DNA of 28,623 nt from Myxococcota bacterium (GTDB taxonomy: Bacteria > Myxococcota_C > UBA6777), in contig JAKLKB010000088.1 in the NCBI GenBank assembly GCA_023150835.1, positions 1 to 28,623 of the forward strand. Reading direction: 5' to 3'. The translations under genes and the position numbers were made by a program. The notes beneath the pieces were generated by a model. The model saw nothing but the letters and a program-made list of their open reading frames with translations, was not told where the DNA came from and searched no databases. Shown piece by piece: positions 16,880-24,723 of this stretch (within the stretch, counting starts at the first letter, position 1; every line of letters starts with the position of its first letter).

Positions 16880-18184
16880 ATGATCAAAAAAGCTATCCGA
16901 TTCCTCTGCTTCTTGGGCCTTTTTGGCCTGATCAAGCCTTGGCCACCAGCCCATGCCCAAACCTGCAAATGCGCCAGCAGCGATATCGAAGTCTTCCCTG
17001 CCGTCGGGCAAGTTGTCCCCCGAAACACGCAGATCTGGGTACGCCTCCCCGCCGTAAGCGCACGTCTCACCTACGGAAAATACCCAGACTTCCAAAATTA
17101 CCCCACCCTCTGGGCTTCTTCTTACGTCACTCAACTGCTTCGTCTTGACCTGATGCACAAAGGCCAGATCGTCAATACCCCCCGATTTGACTTGCTTTCA
17201 GGACAGTGGCGGATGCTTAACCTCCGCCCCACCAAGCCGCTCGACGCCGGACAGACCTATCAGATCCGCCTCAGCGTGGGAGTATGGAGCGCCATCATCG
17301 GAAACTTCCGCACCACCAACGAACTCGCCAACGTCACACCACCCAAACCCGCCCTCAAAAACGCTCGCTTCCTCTGGGAGCGCCAAGTCGCAGGATTCTG
17401 CCTCTCTCCTACGCCTTACGCCGTCCTCGAACTCGACAAACTCCCACCCAACGAAACCGCCCCTCTTCTCGGCGTCTGGGTCGCCGATCCAAACGGCAAC
17501 ATCAACACCGCCGCCCCTCCCCGCTTGATCCTGTCTTCCCAGCAAAAAAAGCACTTCCTTGGAAGACCCGTCCAATGCTCCGAAAATAACTTGCCTTTTC
17601 CTCTCCAAAAAACCATGAAGATCGGGATCCGCTTTGGCCATATCACCGGCACATGGGGACCCGTCGAAGAGATCACGCTTGCCAAAGGCACCTTCTTGCA
17701 TCCGTGGACTTGGTCGCCCAATGGCCGTGTCCTCTTCTGGGTCGTCTTGGCCTTTTTGATCTTCCTGCTCGATCTTGTTCGGGTATGGCTGTTCCAACGC
17801 GTCTCCAACGAAAAGCTTGAGGACTACCTCGCCAACAACAAATCCATCGAAGGGGACTCGGCTTGGATCGGTCTCCGTCGCATGGTGCAAAGCGAAAAAC
17901 TCTATCGTCTCGGAAGTACTCTCCTTGGAACGCTCCATCTTCTTCTTGTCGTCTTCGGATTTTATGTGTTTTTCCGTAGTCTCTCACACTTTGCAGGCAC
18001 TCAAACAGCCCTTGCCCAACTCAACCTGACCTTCTATCCGATCGCATCCGCCCTCTTCCTGCACTGGCTTGTCACCTTTGCTTACATCCTGCGCATCCGC
18101 AGTAAGCGCAAAAAGATCGCTCATCTGCCCATCGCCGCCGGATTCAAAAAACCCAGCGATGAACTCTTGAAAGGCTGGAGATAG
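16880..18184 (+). CDS. exported Ig-like domain protein with three C-terminal TM helices
   Basis: This protein has 434 residues. I choose the ATG at 16880 because it gives a clean signal peptide (MIKKAIRFLCFLGLFGLIKP... cut after AHA-Q) with GAAGG upstream; the frame is open from 16685. After the signal come CKC (29-31) and an Ig-like domain (about 36-146) with VPRNTQIWV and LRPTKPLDAGQTYQIRL, the spacing seen in SbsA-type bacterial Ig-like domains. A second beta-rich part (about 160-268) with two cysteines follows. Three TM helices lie at about 284-304, 347-366 and 385-405, with a basic cytosolic tail. No known function. A 252-bp gap separates it from the divergent lipoprotein, so the two may be co-regulated. 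Confidence 0.75.
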   Translation: MIKKAIRFLCFLGLFGLIKPWPPAHAQTCKCASSDIEVFPAVGQVVPRNTQIWVRLPAVSARLTYGKYPDFQNYPTLWASSYVTQLLRLDLMHKGQIVNTPRFDLLSGQWRMLNLRPTKPLDAGQTYQIRLSVGVWSAIIGNFRTTNELANVTPPKPALKNARFLWERQVAGFCLSPTPYAVLELDKLPPNETAPLLGVWVADPNGNINTAAPPRLILSSQQKKHFLGRPVQCSENNLPFPLQKTMKIGIRFGHITGTWGPVEEITLAKGTFLHPWTWSPNGRVLFWVVLAFLIFLLDLVRVWLFQRVSNEKLEDYLANNKSIEGDSAWIGLRRMVQSEKLYRLGSTLLGTLHLLLVVFGFYVFFRSLSHFAGTQTALAQLNLTFYPIASALFLHWLVTFAYILRIRSKRKKIAHLPIAAGFKKPSDELLKGWR

Positions 18185-18284
18185 CGCGCAACCATCCACC
18201 CAAACCACCTATCTTTTCTCGCGCCCTCCCCAAATCGCCGAAAGGCCCGAACCCACAGCGCGAGTATCACAGGAGAAGCCCAAG

Positions 18285-19898
18285 ATGGCTGCCGAATATC
18301 ACATCATCGTCGTCGATCCTCGTGGCCGACAAATGGAATATCCCCTGCGAGGCGAACTTCTGATCGGTCGATCCCCTCAAAACCACATTATCCTTGACGA
18401 TCCCAACCTTGCTCCACAGCACCTGAGCATCGGCAGCGACGGGAAAAGCTGCTGGTTTCGTGCAGGAGATCAAGCCGGAAATATCAACGTCAACGGCGAC
18501 TTTTCACGCGAAGGCTGGCTCCACGGCGGCGAGCAGATCACTCTCGGAGCCTATCGCCTTTCTCTCAAAGTACCCGAGATCGACGCCCCCCCTGATCTCG
18601 GCGACTTTAGCTTCGATATGCCCGAACACACCGATGATCTCGCCGATGCTGCGGCCTTTCTCGATCAACCCAGTGATGCAGCCCCCTCCGATGTCCCCAA
18701 ACAACAACGCAGCGGCAATGTCCTTTGGCTCGGTTACGCCATCGCCATGTACGTCTTGGCGAGCGTCGTCTTGGCTTTTGGCAGCATCACCCTCTCTCAG
18801 CGGATGTTCGGAAAACCCGATATCCTCGAACAGCGCGAAGACGCGATGATCCGCGCCATGAACCAGATGCTCAAAGGCCGCACCCTCCTCATCCAACAAA
18901 ACTGGCAAGCCGCTTCCATCGCCCTACGCGAAGCCGAGTCCCTCACCCCCGAAGGCAGCCCCCTTCTGAAAGTCATGGCCACCCACCTCACCCGCGCAAA
19001 CAACGAGTGGGAATCCCTTTCCGCCTATCGACGCGCCAAAGACCTTTACTTCAAAGAAAACAAAGGCGCAGCAGCCCTCGGCTTACTCAACAAGATCCCC
19101 AACGACCGACACATCTACAACGACGCTCGCAAGCTTTATCAAGATATCTACGACAAAAATATCAAACAACTCCTTGCCAACGCCCGCGCTGGACTCGATG
19201 CCAAAGACGCCGACAAAGCACGCAACAATATCGCCGAAGCCCTCCGCTACGACGGCGATCTCGCAGAGGCCATCCCGCTCCAACAAGAACTTGAAAAACT
19301 CGAAACGGCCACCCCCGAAGGCCGCGCACGACTCGCCGCAGAACGCGCCAAATTCCAAAAAGGCATCGGTCTATTTCGCGGCGGAAACAGCAACGCTGCG
19401 CTTGCCTTCTTTGAAAACCTCTCCAAAACCTCCACAGGCCTCACCCGCCGTAAGGCCCTACGCTACATCAACAGCATCAAAAACTTCAAAACCATCCTCG
19501 CCCAAGGCCAACAAGCCCTCAGCAGCGGAAGCAACGCTCAAGCCATCACGCTTCTCACCAAAGCTCGACAGATGGACGAATCTCTCGGAGGCGGAAACCG
19601 CGACAAATATATGGGCCGCCTCGGAATCGCCTACTACAAACGAGGAAAAAGTAGCTTTGCAAGCAAGAAGTATGCGGATGCTTACCGCGACTATCAACGC
19701 TCTCTCACCTTTTCAAGCAACGCCGCTGCCAAAGCCGGCCTTGCCAGCGTCCGCGCCCAAGCCGCCAGCCTAATCAAACAAGCCAAACTGCTCAAAGATG
19801 TCGATGATGCCGAGGCCAGACGCCTCCTTGGACAAGTCATGCAGATCCTCCCCTCCAGCGAACCCCTCCACTCCACCGCTCGCAGCCTCCGACGTTAA
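18285..19898 (+). CDS. FHA-domain membrane protein with periplasmic helical repeats
   Basis: The protein has 537 residues, with AGGAG before the ATG. The N-terminal cytoplasmic FHA domain (about 5-96) has LIGRS (26-30), H46 and NVNG (68-71). The usual Ser before xxH is Ala (NLAPQHLSI), so phosphothreonine binding may be weakened. An acidic linker (98-140) leads to one TM helix (about 145-170). The remainder is a long alpha-helical region with TPR-like repeats (for example 'AALGLLNKIPNDRHIY' and 'GIAYYKRGKSSFASKKYADAYRDYQRSLTF'). The layout recalls FHA/TPR scaffold proteins of signalling or secretion systems. Partners are unknown. It follows the Ig-like/TM gene by 100 bp on the same strand. 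Confidence 0.85.
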   Translation: MAAEYHIIVVDPRGRQMEYPLRGELLIGRSPQNHIILDDPNLAPQHLSIGSDGKSCWFRAGDQAGNINVNGDFSREGWLHGGEQITLGAYRLSLKVPEIDAPPDLGDFSFDMPEHTDDLADAAAFLDQPSDAAPSDVPKQQRSGNVLWLGYAIAMYVLASVVLAFGSITLSQRMFGKPDILEQREDAMIRAMNQMLKGRTLLIQQNWQAASIALREAESLTPEGSPLLKVMATHLTRANNEWESLSAYRRAKDLYFKENKGAAALGLLNKIPNDRHIYNDARKLYQDIYDKNIKQLLANARAGLDAKDADKARNNIAEALRYDGDLAEAIPLQQELEKLETATPEGRARLAAERAKFQKGIGLFRGGNSNAALAFFENLSKTSTGLTRRKALRYINSIKNFKTILAQGQQALSSGSNAQAITLLTKARQMDESLGGGNRDKYMGRLGIAYYKRGKSSFASKKYADAYRDYQRSLTFSSNAAAKAGLASVRAQAASLIKQAKLLKDVDDAEARRLLGQVMQILPSSEPLHSTARSLRR

Positions 19899-19989
19899 TA
19901 CGCTCGGTAGCGCCGAACACTCCTCTCACACCACCTCCAACACCCCTCTCCCTGCCGCTCCTTTGCCCCATCCCACGCAGCCTTCGGCG

Positions 19990-20484
19990 TTAACGCGCTC
20001 GATCACGCCCTCCCGCCTGCGCTTGTCTGCGCTCAAAAAAACACGGACGTTGCGGCTTCCCTTGCTTCAGTTGGATCTGCACCGTCACCAGCTTTCCCCG
20101 TTCTGCCCGATGCACCTCCGCTTCGTGTGTCTCGTACCCTTCGCGACGGATACAATACACCCAGAAGTGGAAGGGTACACCGTGCATCATCAGCGGCATA
20201 ATCCACTCCCCCCGTAGCTCCTCGACGATGCGGATCTCGCCTTTGTCGTCCGCCGTATAAGAAGTTGTCTTGTGGATGCGCCGATGCGGATGGGATGCCC
20301 ACGTCAACGACATCTTCGTCTTGCCCAAGACTTGGCCTTTTGCATCAACAACGCGCAGCACCATCGACGGCTGCACCACTGCCGTACGCTTCACAGGCAA
20401 CGGACATCCCGCCAACAACACACTCACCCCAAACAGCCCTCCCCAACGCCCTATCCGTCTCATGAACCGTCCATACACCCTCAT
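19990..20484 (-). CDS. small lipoprotein with carboxypeptidase-regulatory-like domain
   Basis: The protein has 164 residues from the ATG at 20484 (AAGGAG 7 bp upstream). The signal peptide ends in a good lipobox, VSVLLAGC, with Cys at about 26, followed by PLPVKRT. The mature part (LRVVDAKGQVLGKTKMSL, then DDKGEIRIVEELRG) has the strand pattern of a beta-sandwich 'carboxypeptidase regulatory-like' domain. Its C-terminus is basic. Role unknown. It is convergent with the FHA gene and divergent from the nap operon. Its promoter region therefore abuts the FNR-type box at 20537-20550, which could also affect it. Confidence 0.75.
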   Translation of the reverse strand: MRVYGRFMRRIGRWGGLFGVSVLLAGCPLPVKRTAVVQPSMVLRVVDAKGQVLGKTKMSLTWASHPHRRIHKTTSYTADDKGEIRIVEELRGEWIMPLMMHGVPFHFWVYCIRREGYETHEAEVHRAERGKLVTVQIQLKQGKPQRPCFFERRQAQAGGRDRAR

Positions 20485-20536
20485 CAACGCGCTCCTTCTT
20501 TTTTCGTTTTTCCTCGACACGCAAGGGCATTCCAAT

Positions 20537-20550
20537 TTGATCTAGATCAA
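20537..20550. promoter_or_regulatory. FNR/Dnr-type operator upstream of the nap operon
   Basis: TTGATCTAGATCAA is a perfect palindrome matching the FNR-family consensus TTGAT-N4-ATCAA. It lies 108 bp before the napD start. A plausible -10 (TATAAA, 20594-20599) would place the transcription start near 20605 and the box near -61.5, the class I activator position. It predicts induction under oxygen limitation or by a nitrate/NO-responsive Crp-Fnr protein. Confidence 0.8.
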
Positions 20551-20657
20551 GATTATCACCTTGCACAAGTCAATCTTCGTTGATTACATCGCCTTATAAA
20601 TAAGGATTGCAGAGTCCATTGAAAGCCGCGTGATCTGACCCCACAAAGGAGAACGCC

Positions 20658-20897
20658 ATGCCTGTGATATCCTACCTCGCCTACCCCGAAAAACAACACC
20701 GCGCAACCCTCCTTGCAGAACTCAGCGCACATCCCTACTGCGAAGTGATCCCCGCAGAAAATGCCGATGTTTTCATCGTGGTGACCGACACACCCGACCG
20801 CCAAACCGACGAGACTGTCCGTACCTATCTTGAGCAGCACCACGGCCTCTTGTGCCTCGCCATGATCCACGGGCAAGTCGAAGACCCCCAAGAGTAG
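20658..20897 (+). CDS. napD: NapD-like Tat chaperone for the nitrate reductase
   Basis: This 79-residue cytoplasmic protein starts 6 bp after AAGGAG. The pattern 'LLAELSAHPYCEVIPAENADVFIVVTDTPD' and 'HHGLLCLAMIHGQVE' matches the ferredoxin-like fold of NapD, including the 'hP.CEV' turn. NapD binds the twin-arginine signal of NapA and delays export until the molybdenum cofactor is inserted. The size is normal. It lies 10 bp upstream of napA in what looks like one transcript. Confidence 0.87.
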   Translation: MPVISYLAYPEKQHRATLLAELSAHPYCEVIPAENADVFIVVTDTPDRQTDETVRTYLEQHHGLLCLAMIHGQVEDPQE

Positions 20898-20907
20898 GAG
20901 CGAAACG

Positions 20908-23229
20908 ATGACGATCTCTCGACGTGAATTTCTCAAAAACCTCGCCATCGGGAGCGCGCTCACCGCAGCCTCCCAACTGATCCCGGGCGTCTCCTTTGCG
21001 TGGGAAAAACCCACCAGCCAACATGGCAGCGATATCACATGGAAAAAAGCCCCCTGCCGCTTTTGTGGTACAGGATGCGGCCTCTTGATCGGTGTCAGCG
21101 AAGGGCGTGCCGTCGCTGTCAAAGGCGATCCACAAAGCGCCGTCAACAAAGGGCTTTTGTGCGTCAAAGGCTACCACTCCATCCAAGCCTTGTACGGAGA
21201 AGATCGCCTGAAAAAGGCGATGATCCGCAAAAATGGCCAGATGGTCGAAGTTCCGATCAAAGAAGCGCTCGACCTGATCGCACAAAAGATCAAAGAAACC
21301 ATCCAAAGCCACGGAAAAGACGCCGTTTCGATGTACGGCTCGGGCCAGTGGACCATCCCTGACGGATACGCCGCCTCCAAACTGATGAAAGGCTGCATCG
21401 GCACCAACAACCTCGAAGCCAACGCTCGCCTTTGCATGGCCAGCGCAGTCACCGGCTTTATGACCACCTTCGGTCTCGACGAACCCATGGGCTGTTACGA
21501 AGACATGGATCATGCCGACACTTTCTTCTTGTGGGGCAACAATATGTCCGAGATGCACCCCGTCCTTTTCTCACGCATCCTCGAACGAAAACGTACCCAC
21601 CCGCGCACCTTGATCATCGACTTCGCAACCCGCAGCACCCGCACCAGCGTCGCTGCCGATCGCTCGATCCTCTTTCGCCCTCAATCCGACCTCGCTGTCG
21701 CCAACGCCATCTGCTACGAACTCTTTCGCACGCAGCGTATCGATCTCTCCTTCTTGCAGAAACATTGTAGCTTCCGCAAAGGTAAAACCCAGATCGGATA
21801 CGGACTTCAAGACAAATTCGCCTTCCAAGATACTCCTGAGATCACCAACCTCGACGAATACAAAAAATTCCTCGAAGACTACACTCCCGAAAAAGTCGAA
21901 AAGATCTCGGGTGTTTCAGCCGAAGATATCCGCTACATGGCATCGCTCTACGGCGATCCAACCCGTAACGTCGTCTCCTACTGGTGCATGGGGATGAACC
22001 AACACACGCGGGGAACTTGGATCAATAACCTCGTTTACAACATCCATCTTCTTGTCGGAAAGATCTCTCGTCCGGGCAACGGTCCTTTCTCTTTGACAGG
22101 TCAGCCCAGTGCTTGCGGAACTGTGCGTGAAGTGGGAACCCTCACCCACAAACTCCCCAAAGGCATGGTCATGGACCCCAAAGCCCGAAAGTTCGCCTCC
22201 GATATCTGGAAAGTCCCTTATAGCCGCATCCCCGCCAAGCCCACTTACGACACCGTCGAGATGTTTCGCGCCCTTGATCGCGGTGATATCCGCTTCATGT
22301 GGATCCAAACCACCAATCCCATGGTCACCATGCCCAACCTCCGACGTTACCGCGATGCCACCAAAAAACAAGGCCGCTTTATCGTCGTCTCCGAGATCTA
22401 TCCCACCCCCACCACCGCCATCGCTGACGTGATCCTCCCTTCGGCCATGTGGATCGAGCGCGAAGGGATGTTCGGAAACTCCGAGCGCCGCACACAACAC
22501 TGGGAAAAGATGGTCAACCCACCCGGGGACGCCATGAGCGACACATGGCAGATCATCGAAGTGGCCCGCCGGTTGGGCTTTACCAAAGAATTCCCTTGGA
22601 GTGAAGACAAACATATCGAACACATCTGGAACGAGTATACCCGCTTCCATGACAATCCAGCCCATCGCATGGCCGATTATGAAACCCTCAAACGCGAGTC
22701 CGGCGTGATCTGGCCCTATGTCAACGGAAGATCCACCCAATGGCGCTACAACACCCAACTCGACCCCGCCACCAAACGCCGCAACGGAGCCGTCGACTTC
22801 TACGGAAAACCCGAAGGCAAAGCGTGGATCTGGCTCCGCCCCTACGAGGCCGCCCCCGAAGAACCCAGCAAAGACTACCCTTTCTGGCTCAATACAGGCC
22901 GCGTCCTTGAACACTGGCACACAGGCTCCATGACCCGCCGTATCCCCACCCTACACCAAGCCGTCCCCGCCTCTTACGTCGAAATCCATCCGCTCGACGC
23001 AAAACGCCTGAATATCCGCCATGGCGACAAAGTCAAGCTCACCAGTCCACGCGGTAGCATCCTCATCAACGCCTCGCTGAACCAACGCGCTTGTCCTCCT
23101 CTCGGCCAAGTCTTCGTCCCGTTTTTTGATGAAAATTATCTGATCAACGAACTGACCCTCGACGCTTATTGCCCGATCTCTCGGCAACCAGACTACAAAA
23201 AATGCGCGGTCCGCGTGGAGAGAGCATGA
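20908..23229 (+). CDS. napA: periplasmic nitrate reductase, catalytic subunit
   Basis: The protein has 773 residues, with TAGGAG before the ATG. The Tat signal has SRREFLK at 4-10 and a hydrophobic core (LAIGSALTAA). The [4Fe-4S] ligands are C50, C53, C57 and C85 (C-x2-C-x3-C-x27-C). C176 in ARLCMASAVTGF is the molybdenum ligand of Nap-type enzymes. 'GSGQWTIPDGYAA', 'FNQHTRG'-like MNQHTRGTW, 'GPFSLTGQPSACG' and 'STGRVLEHWHTGSMTRR'-like NTGRVLEHWHTGSMTRR are NapA hallmarks. It reduces nitrate to nitrite with a bis-MGD cofactor. It is about 50 residues shorter than E. coli NapA, the loss lying around residues 555-600. The stop overlaps the next start (ATGA). Confidence 0.97.
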   Translation: MTISRREFLKNLAIGSALTAASQLIPGVSFAWEKPTSQHGSDITWKKAPCRFCGTGCGLLIGVSEGRAVAVKGDPQSAVNKGLLCVKGYHSIQALYGEDRLKKAMIRKNGQMVEVPIKEALDLIAQKIKETIQSHGKDAVSMYGSGQWTIPDGYAASKLMKGCIGTNNLEANARLCMASAVTGFMTTFGLDEPMGCYEDMDHADTFFLWGNNMSEMHPVLFSRILERKRTHPRTLIIDFATRSTRTSVAADRSILFRPQSDLAVANAICYELFRTQRIDLSFLQKHCSFRKGKTQIGYGLQDKFAFQDTPEITNLDEYKKFLEDYTPEKVEKISGVSAEDIRYMASLYGDPTRNVVSYWCMGMNQHTRGTWINNLVYNIHLLVGKISRPGNGPFSLTGQPSACGTVREVGTLTHKLPKGMVMDPKARKFASDIWKVPYSRIPAKPTYDTVEMFRALDRGDIRFMWIQTTNPMVTMPNLRRYRDATKKQGRFIVVSEIYPTPTTAIADVILPSAMWIEREGMFGNSERRTQHWEKMVNPPGDAMSDTWQIIEVARRLGFTKEFPWSEDKHIEHIWNEYTRFHDNPAHRMADYETLKRESGVIWPYVNGRSTQWRYNTQLDPATKRRNGAVDFYGKPEGKAWIWLRPYEAAPEEPSKDYPFWLNTGRVLEHWHTGSMTRRIPTLHQAVPASYVEIHPLDAKRLNIRHGDKVKLTSPRGSILINASLNQRACPPLGQVFVPFFDENYLINELTLDAYCPISRQPDYKKCAVRVERA

Positions 23230-24068
23230 GTACGCAAAACACCCAACATACCGACGCGCCCAACCCAAGCGCGACCCCTTCCCCGACCGATACACCCAAC
23301 CTAAGCACAACCTCTTCTCTTTCGGGCGAAGGATTTACCGTTAGCTACGGCTTTATCGCTATCGCTTCGGGAATGATGCTGATGGGCGCTTGGGTGCTTG
23401 TCACCCTCGTGCTTCAAGGCATCGACCCCCAAGATCCTCACAAAAGCCACAACCCTCCCAAAGCTGCGCCCGTCCCACATCTCGCGGCTGCTTTGCCCGC
23501 AACTCCCACACTCACAAACGCCCTACTCTCCGCAACCCCCGGTTCTTCGGTGCGTTCCCTTCAACGCTTCTACAAACAACGTGCTTATTCGGGTGCCCCA
23601 CCACATATCCCTCACGATATCCTCGAACACAACGGCCAGATCGATGCTTGCCTGTCCTGCCACAGCCAAGGCGGTTATGTCCCCAAGTACAACGCCTTTG
23701 CACCCATCACCCCCCACCCCACCTACACAAACTGCGTCCAATGCCACGTCCCACAGCGCACACAAAGCACCTTCCGCCCCTCCGCATGGAAAGCCTCTCC
23801 TCGCCCCCAACTCCGCCGCACCGCACTCGCGGGAAGCCCTCCACCCATCCCTCACGATCTCCATATGCGCACCGATTGCAACGCCTGTCATGCCGGACCC
23901 GCCGCCGTCAAAGAGATCCGCGTCCCACACCCCGAGCGCAGCAACTGTCTCCAATGCCACGTCCCCCGCAAACAAGTCCCTCCCTTTCGCAGCCTTTCTC
24001 CGCTCCACCAACGCCTCGAAAAAAACGCTCCTCCACCCACCCCCTCACCCCAAAGGAAGAGACCATGA
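23226..24068 (+). CDS. membrane-anchored tetraheme cytochrome made of two NapB-like modules
   Basis: This 280-residue protein starts by ATGA overlap with napA (GGAGAG upstream). A Ser/Thr/Pro-rich cytoplasmic N-terminus is followed by one TM helix (about 38-63), then four CXXCH sites at 142-146, 170-174, 218-222 and 241-245. Module one (122-178) reads SGAPPHIPH...CLSCH...HPTYTNCVQCHVP. Module two (202-248) reads AGSPPPIPH...CNACH...PHPERSNCLQCHVP. Each is the signature of the diheme NapB, which is normally soluble and single. The protein should deliver electrons to NapA. A duplicated and tethered NapB is unusual. It overlaps the next gene by ATGA. Confidence 0.88.
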   Translation: MSTQNTQHTDAPNPSATPSPTDTPNLSTTSSLSGEGFTVSYGFIAIASGMMLMGAWVLVTLVLQGIDPQDPHKSHNPPKAAPVPHLAAALPATPTLTNALLSATPGSSVRSLQRFYKQRAYSGAPPHIPHDILEHNGQIDACLSCHSQGGYVPKYNAFAPITPHPTYTNCVQCHVPQRTQSTFRPSAWKASPRPQLRRTALAGSPPPIPHDLHMRTDCNACHAGPAAVKEIRVPHPERSNCLQCHVPRKQVPPFRSLSPLHQRLEKNAPPPTPSPQRKRP

Positions 24069-24712
24069 CACGCCCTCTCTGGTTACTCGCTTTGCTCTTC
24101 CCCACCCTCCAAGCCTGCAAGATCGCTTGCCATCTTCCCGGACAACACACCTCTGTTCACGACACCATCGCTAAAAAACAGCACTCCTTGCCGCTTTCCT
24201 CACGACTTTTTCCTGAATCGACCACCCAAATCAACTCCAAACAAACGATCCCTGTTCGGTGGGAAAGTCCATCAAGAGACTTTTTTGTCCATAAAAGGAT
24301 CCCTCACCTCAAACGATACCCTTGCAGTGGCTGCCACGATGACAAGATGCGCTACGATAGTCCCGAACGCTTTCGCGCCACACACGGCGATATCTTGCTC
24401 AAACACGCCTCGCCCGGCACTCTTCAATGCCAGTCCTGCCACCAACGCAAGAACATGGATCAACTCGCACTCCCCGCAGGAGGAAGCACCTCCTTCGATC
24501 ATGCCCACCAGCTCTGCGCTTCTTGCCACCAAAGCCAAGCCCGCGACTGGGCTGGCGGTGCGCATGGAAAACGCATCTCCTTCTGGTATGGCCCCCGCAC
24601 CCTTGAAAGCTGCACAAGCTGTCACAATCCCCACCAGCCGCTGTTTCCCAAAAAATGGCCCAAGATCCGCTATCGCCCTTTCCACCCCCACAAGGCGCGA
24701 TCCAACCGCTAA
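24065..24712 (+). CDS. tetraheme c-type cytochrome lipoprotein
   Basis: The protein has 215 residues. The signal (MTRPLWLLALLFPT) ends in a plausible lipobox LQAC with Cys18, so it is probably a lipoprotein. Four CXXCH motifs lie at 87-91 (CSGCH), 122-126 (CQSCH), 151-155 (CASCH) and 183-187 (CTSCH), with several further His for axial ligation (H81, H107, H146, H148, H167). It resembles class III/NrfB-like or cytochrome c7-type electron-transfer proteins, with no catalytic features. From its position it probably links the ferredoxin/NrfD module to the NapB-like protein. The 'CKIACH' at 18-23 is not counted as a heme site because it has three intervening residues. Confidence 0.82.
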   Translation: MTRPLWLLALLFPTLQACKIACHLPGQHTSVHDTIAKKQHSLPLSSRLFPESTTQINSKQTIPVRWESPSRDFFVHKRIPHLKRYPCSGCHDDKMRYDSPERFRATHGDILLKHASPGTLQCQSCHQRKNMDQLALPAGGSTSFDHAHQLCASCHQSQARDWAGGAHGKRISFWYGPRTLESCTSCHNPHQPLFPKKWPKIRYRPFHPHKARSNR

Positions 24713-24723
24713 GGAGTCCAACC

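Noticed and set aside
16628-17158. Upstream extension of the Cys-rich protein frame, making 522 residues
   Set aside because: It runs antisense through the signal peptide and first domain of the plus-strand gene, lacks a ribosome site, and the export signal sits at the 16627 start.
21916-22920. 334-residue frame antisense to napA
   Set aside because: It is a codon-bias shadow of the napA coding strand; napA is supported along its entire length.
24116-24133. Fifth heme site (CKIACH) in the tetraheme lipoprotein
   Set aside because: The spacing is C-x3-CH and the first Cys is the likely lipidated residue at the end of the signal peptide.
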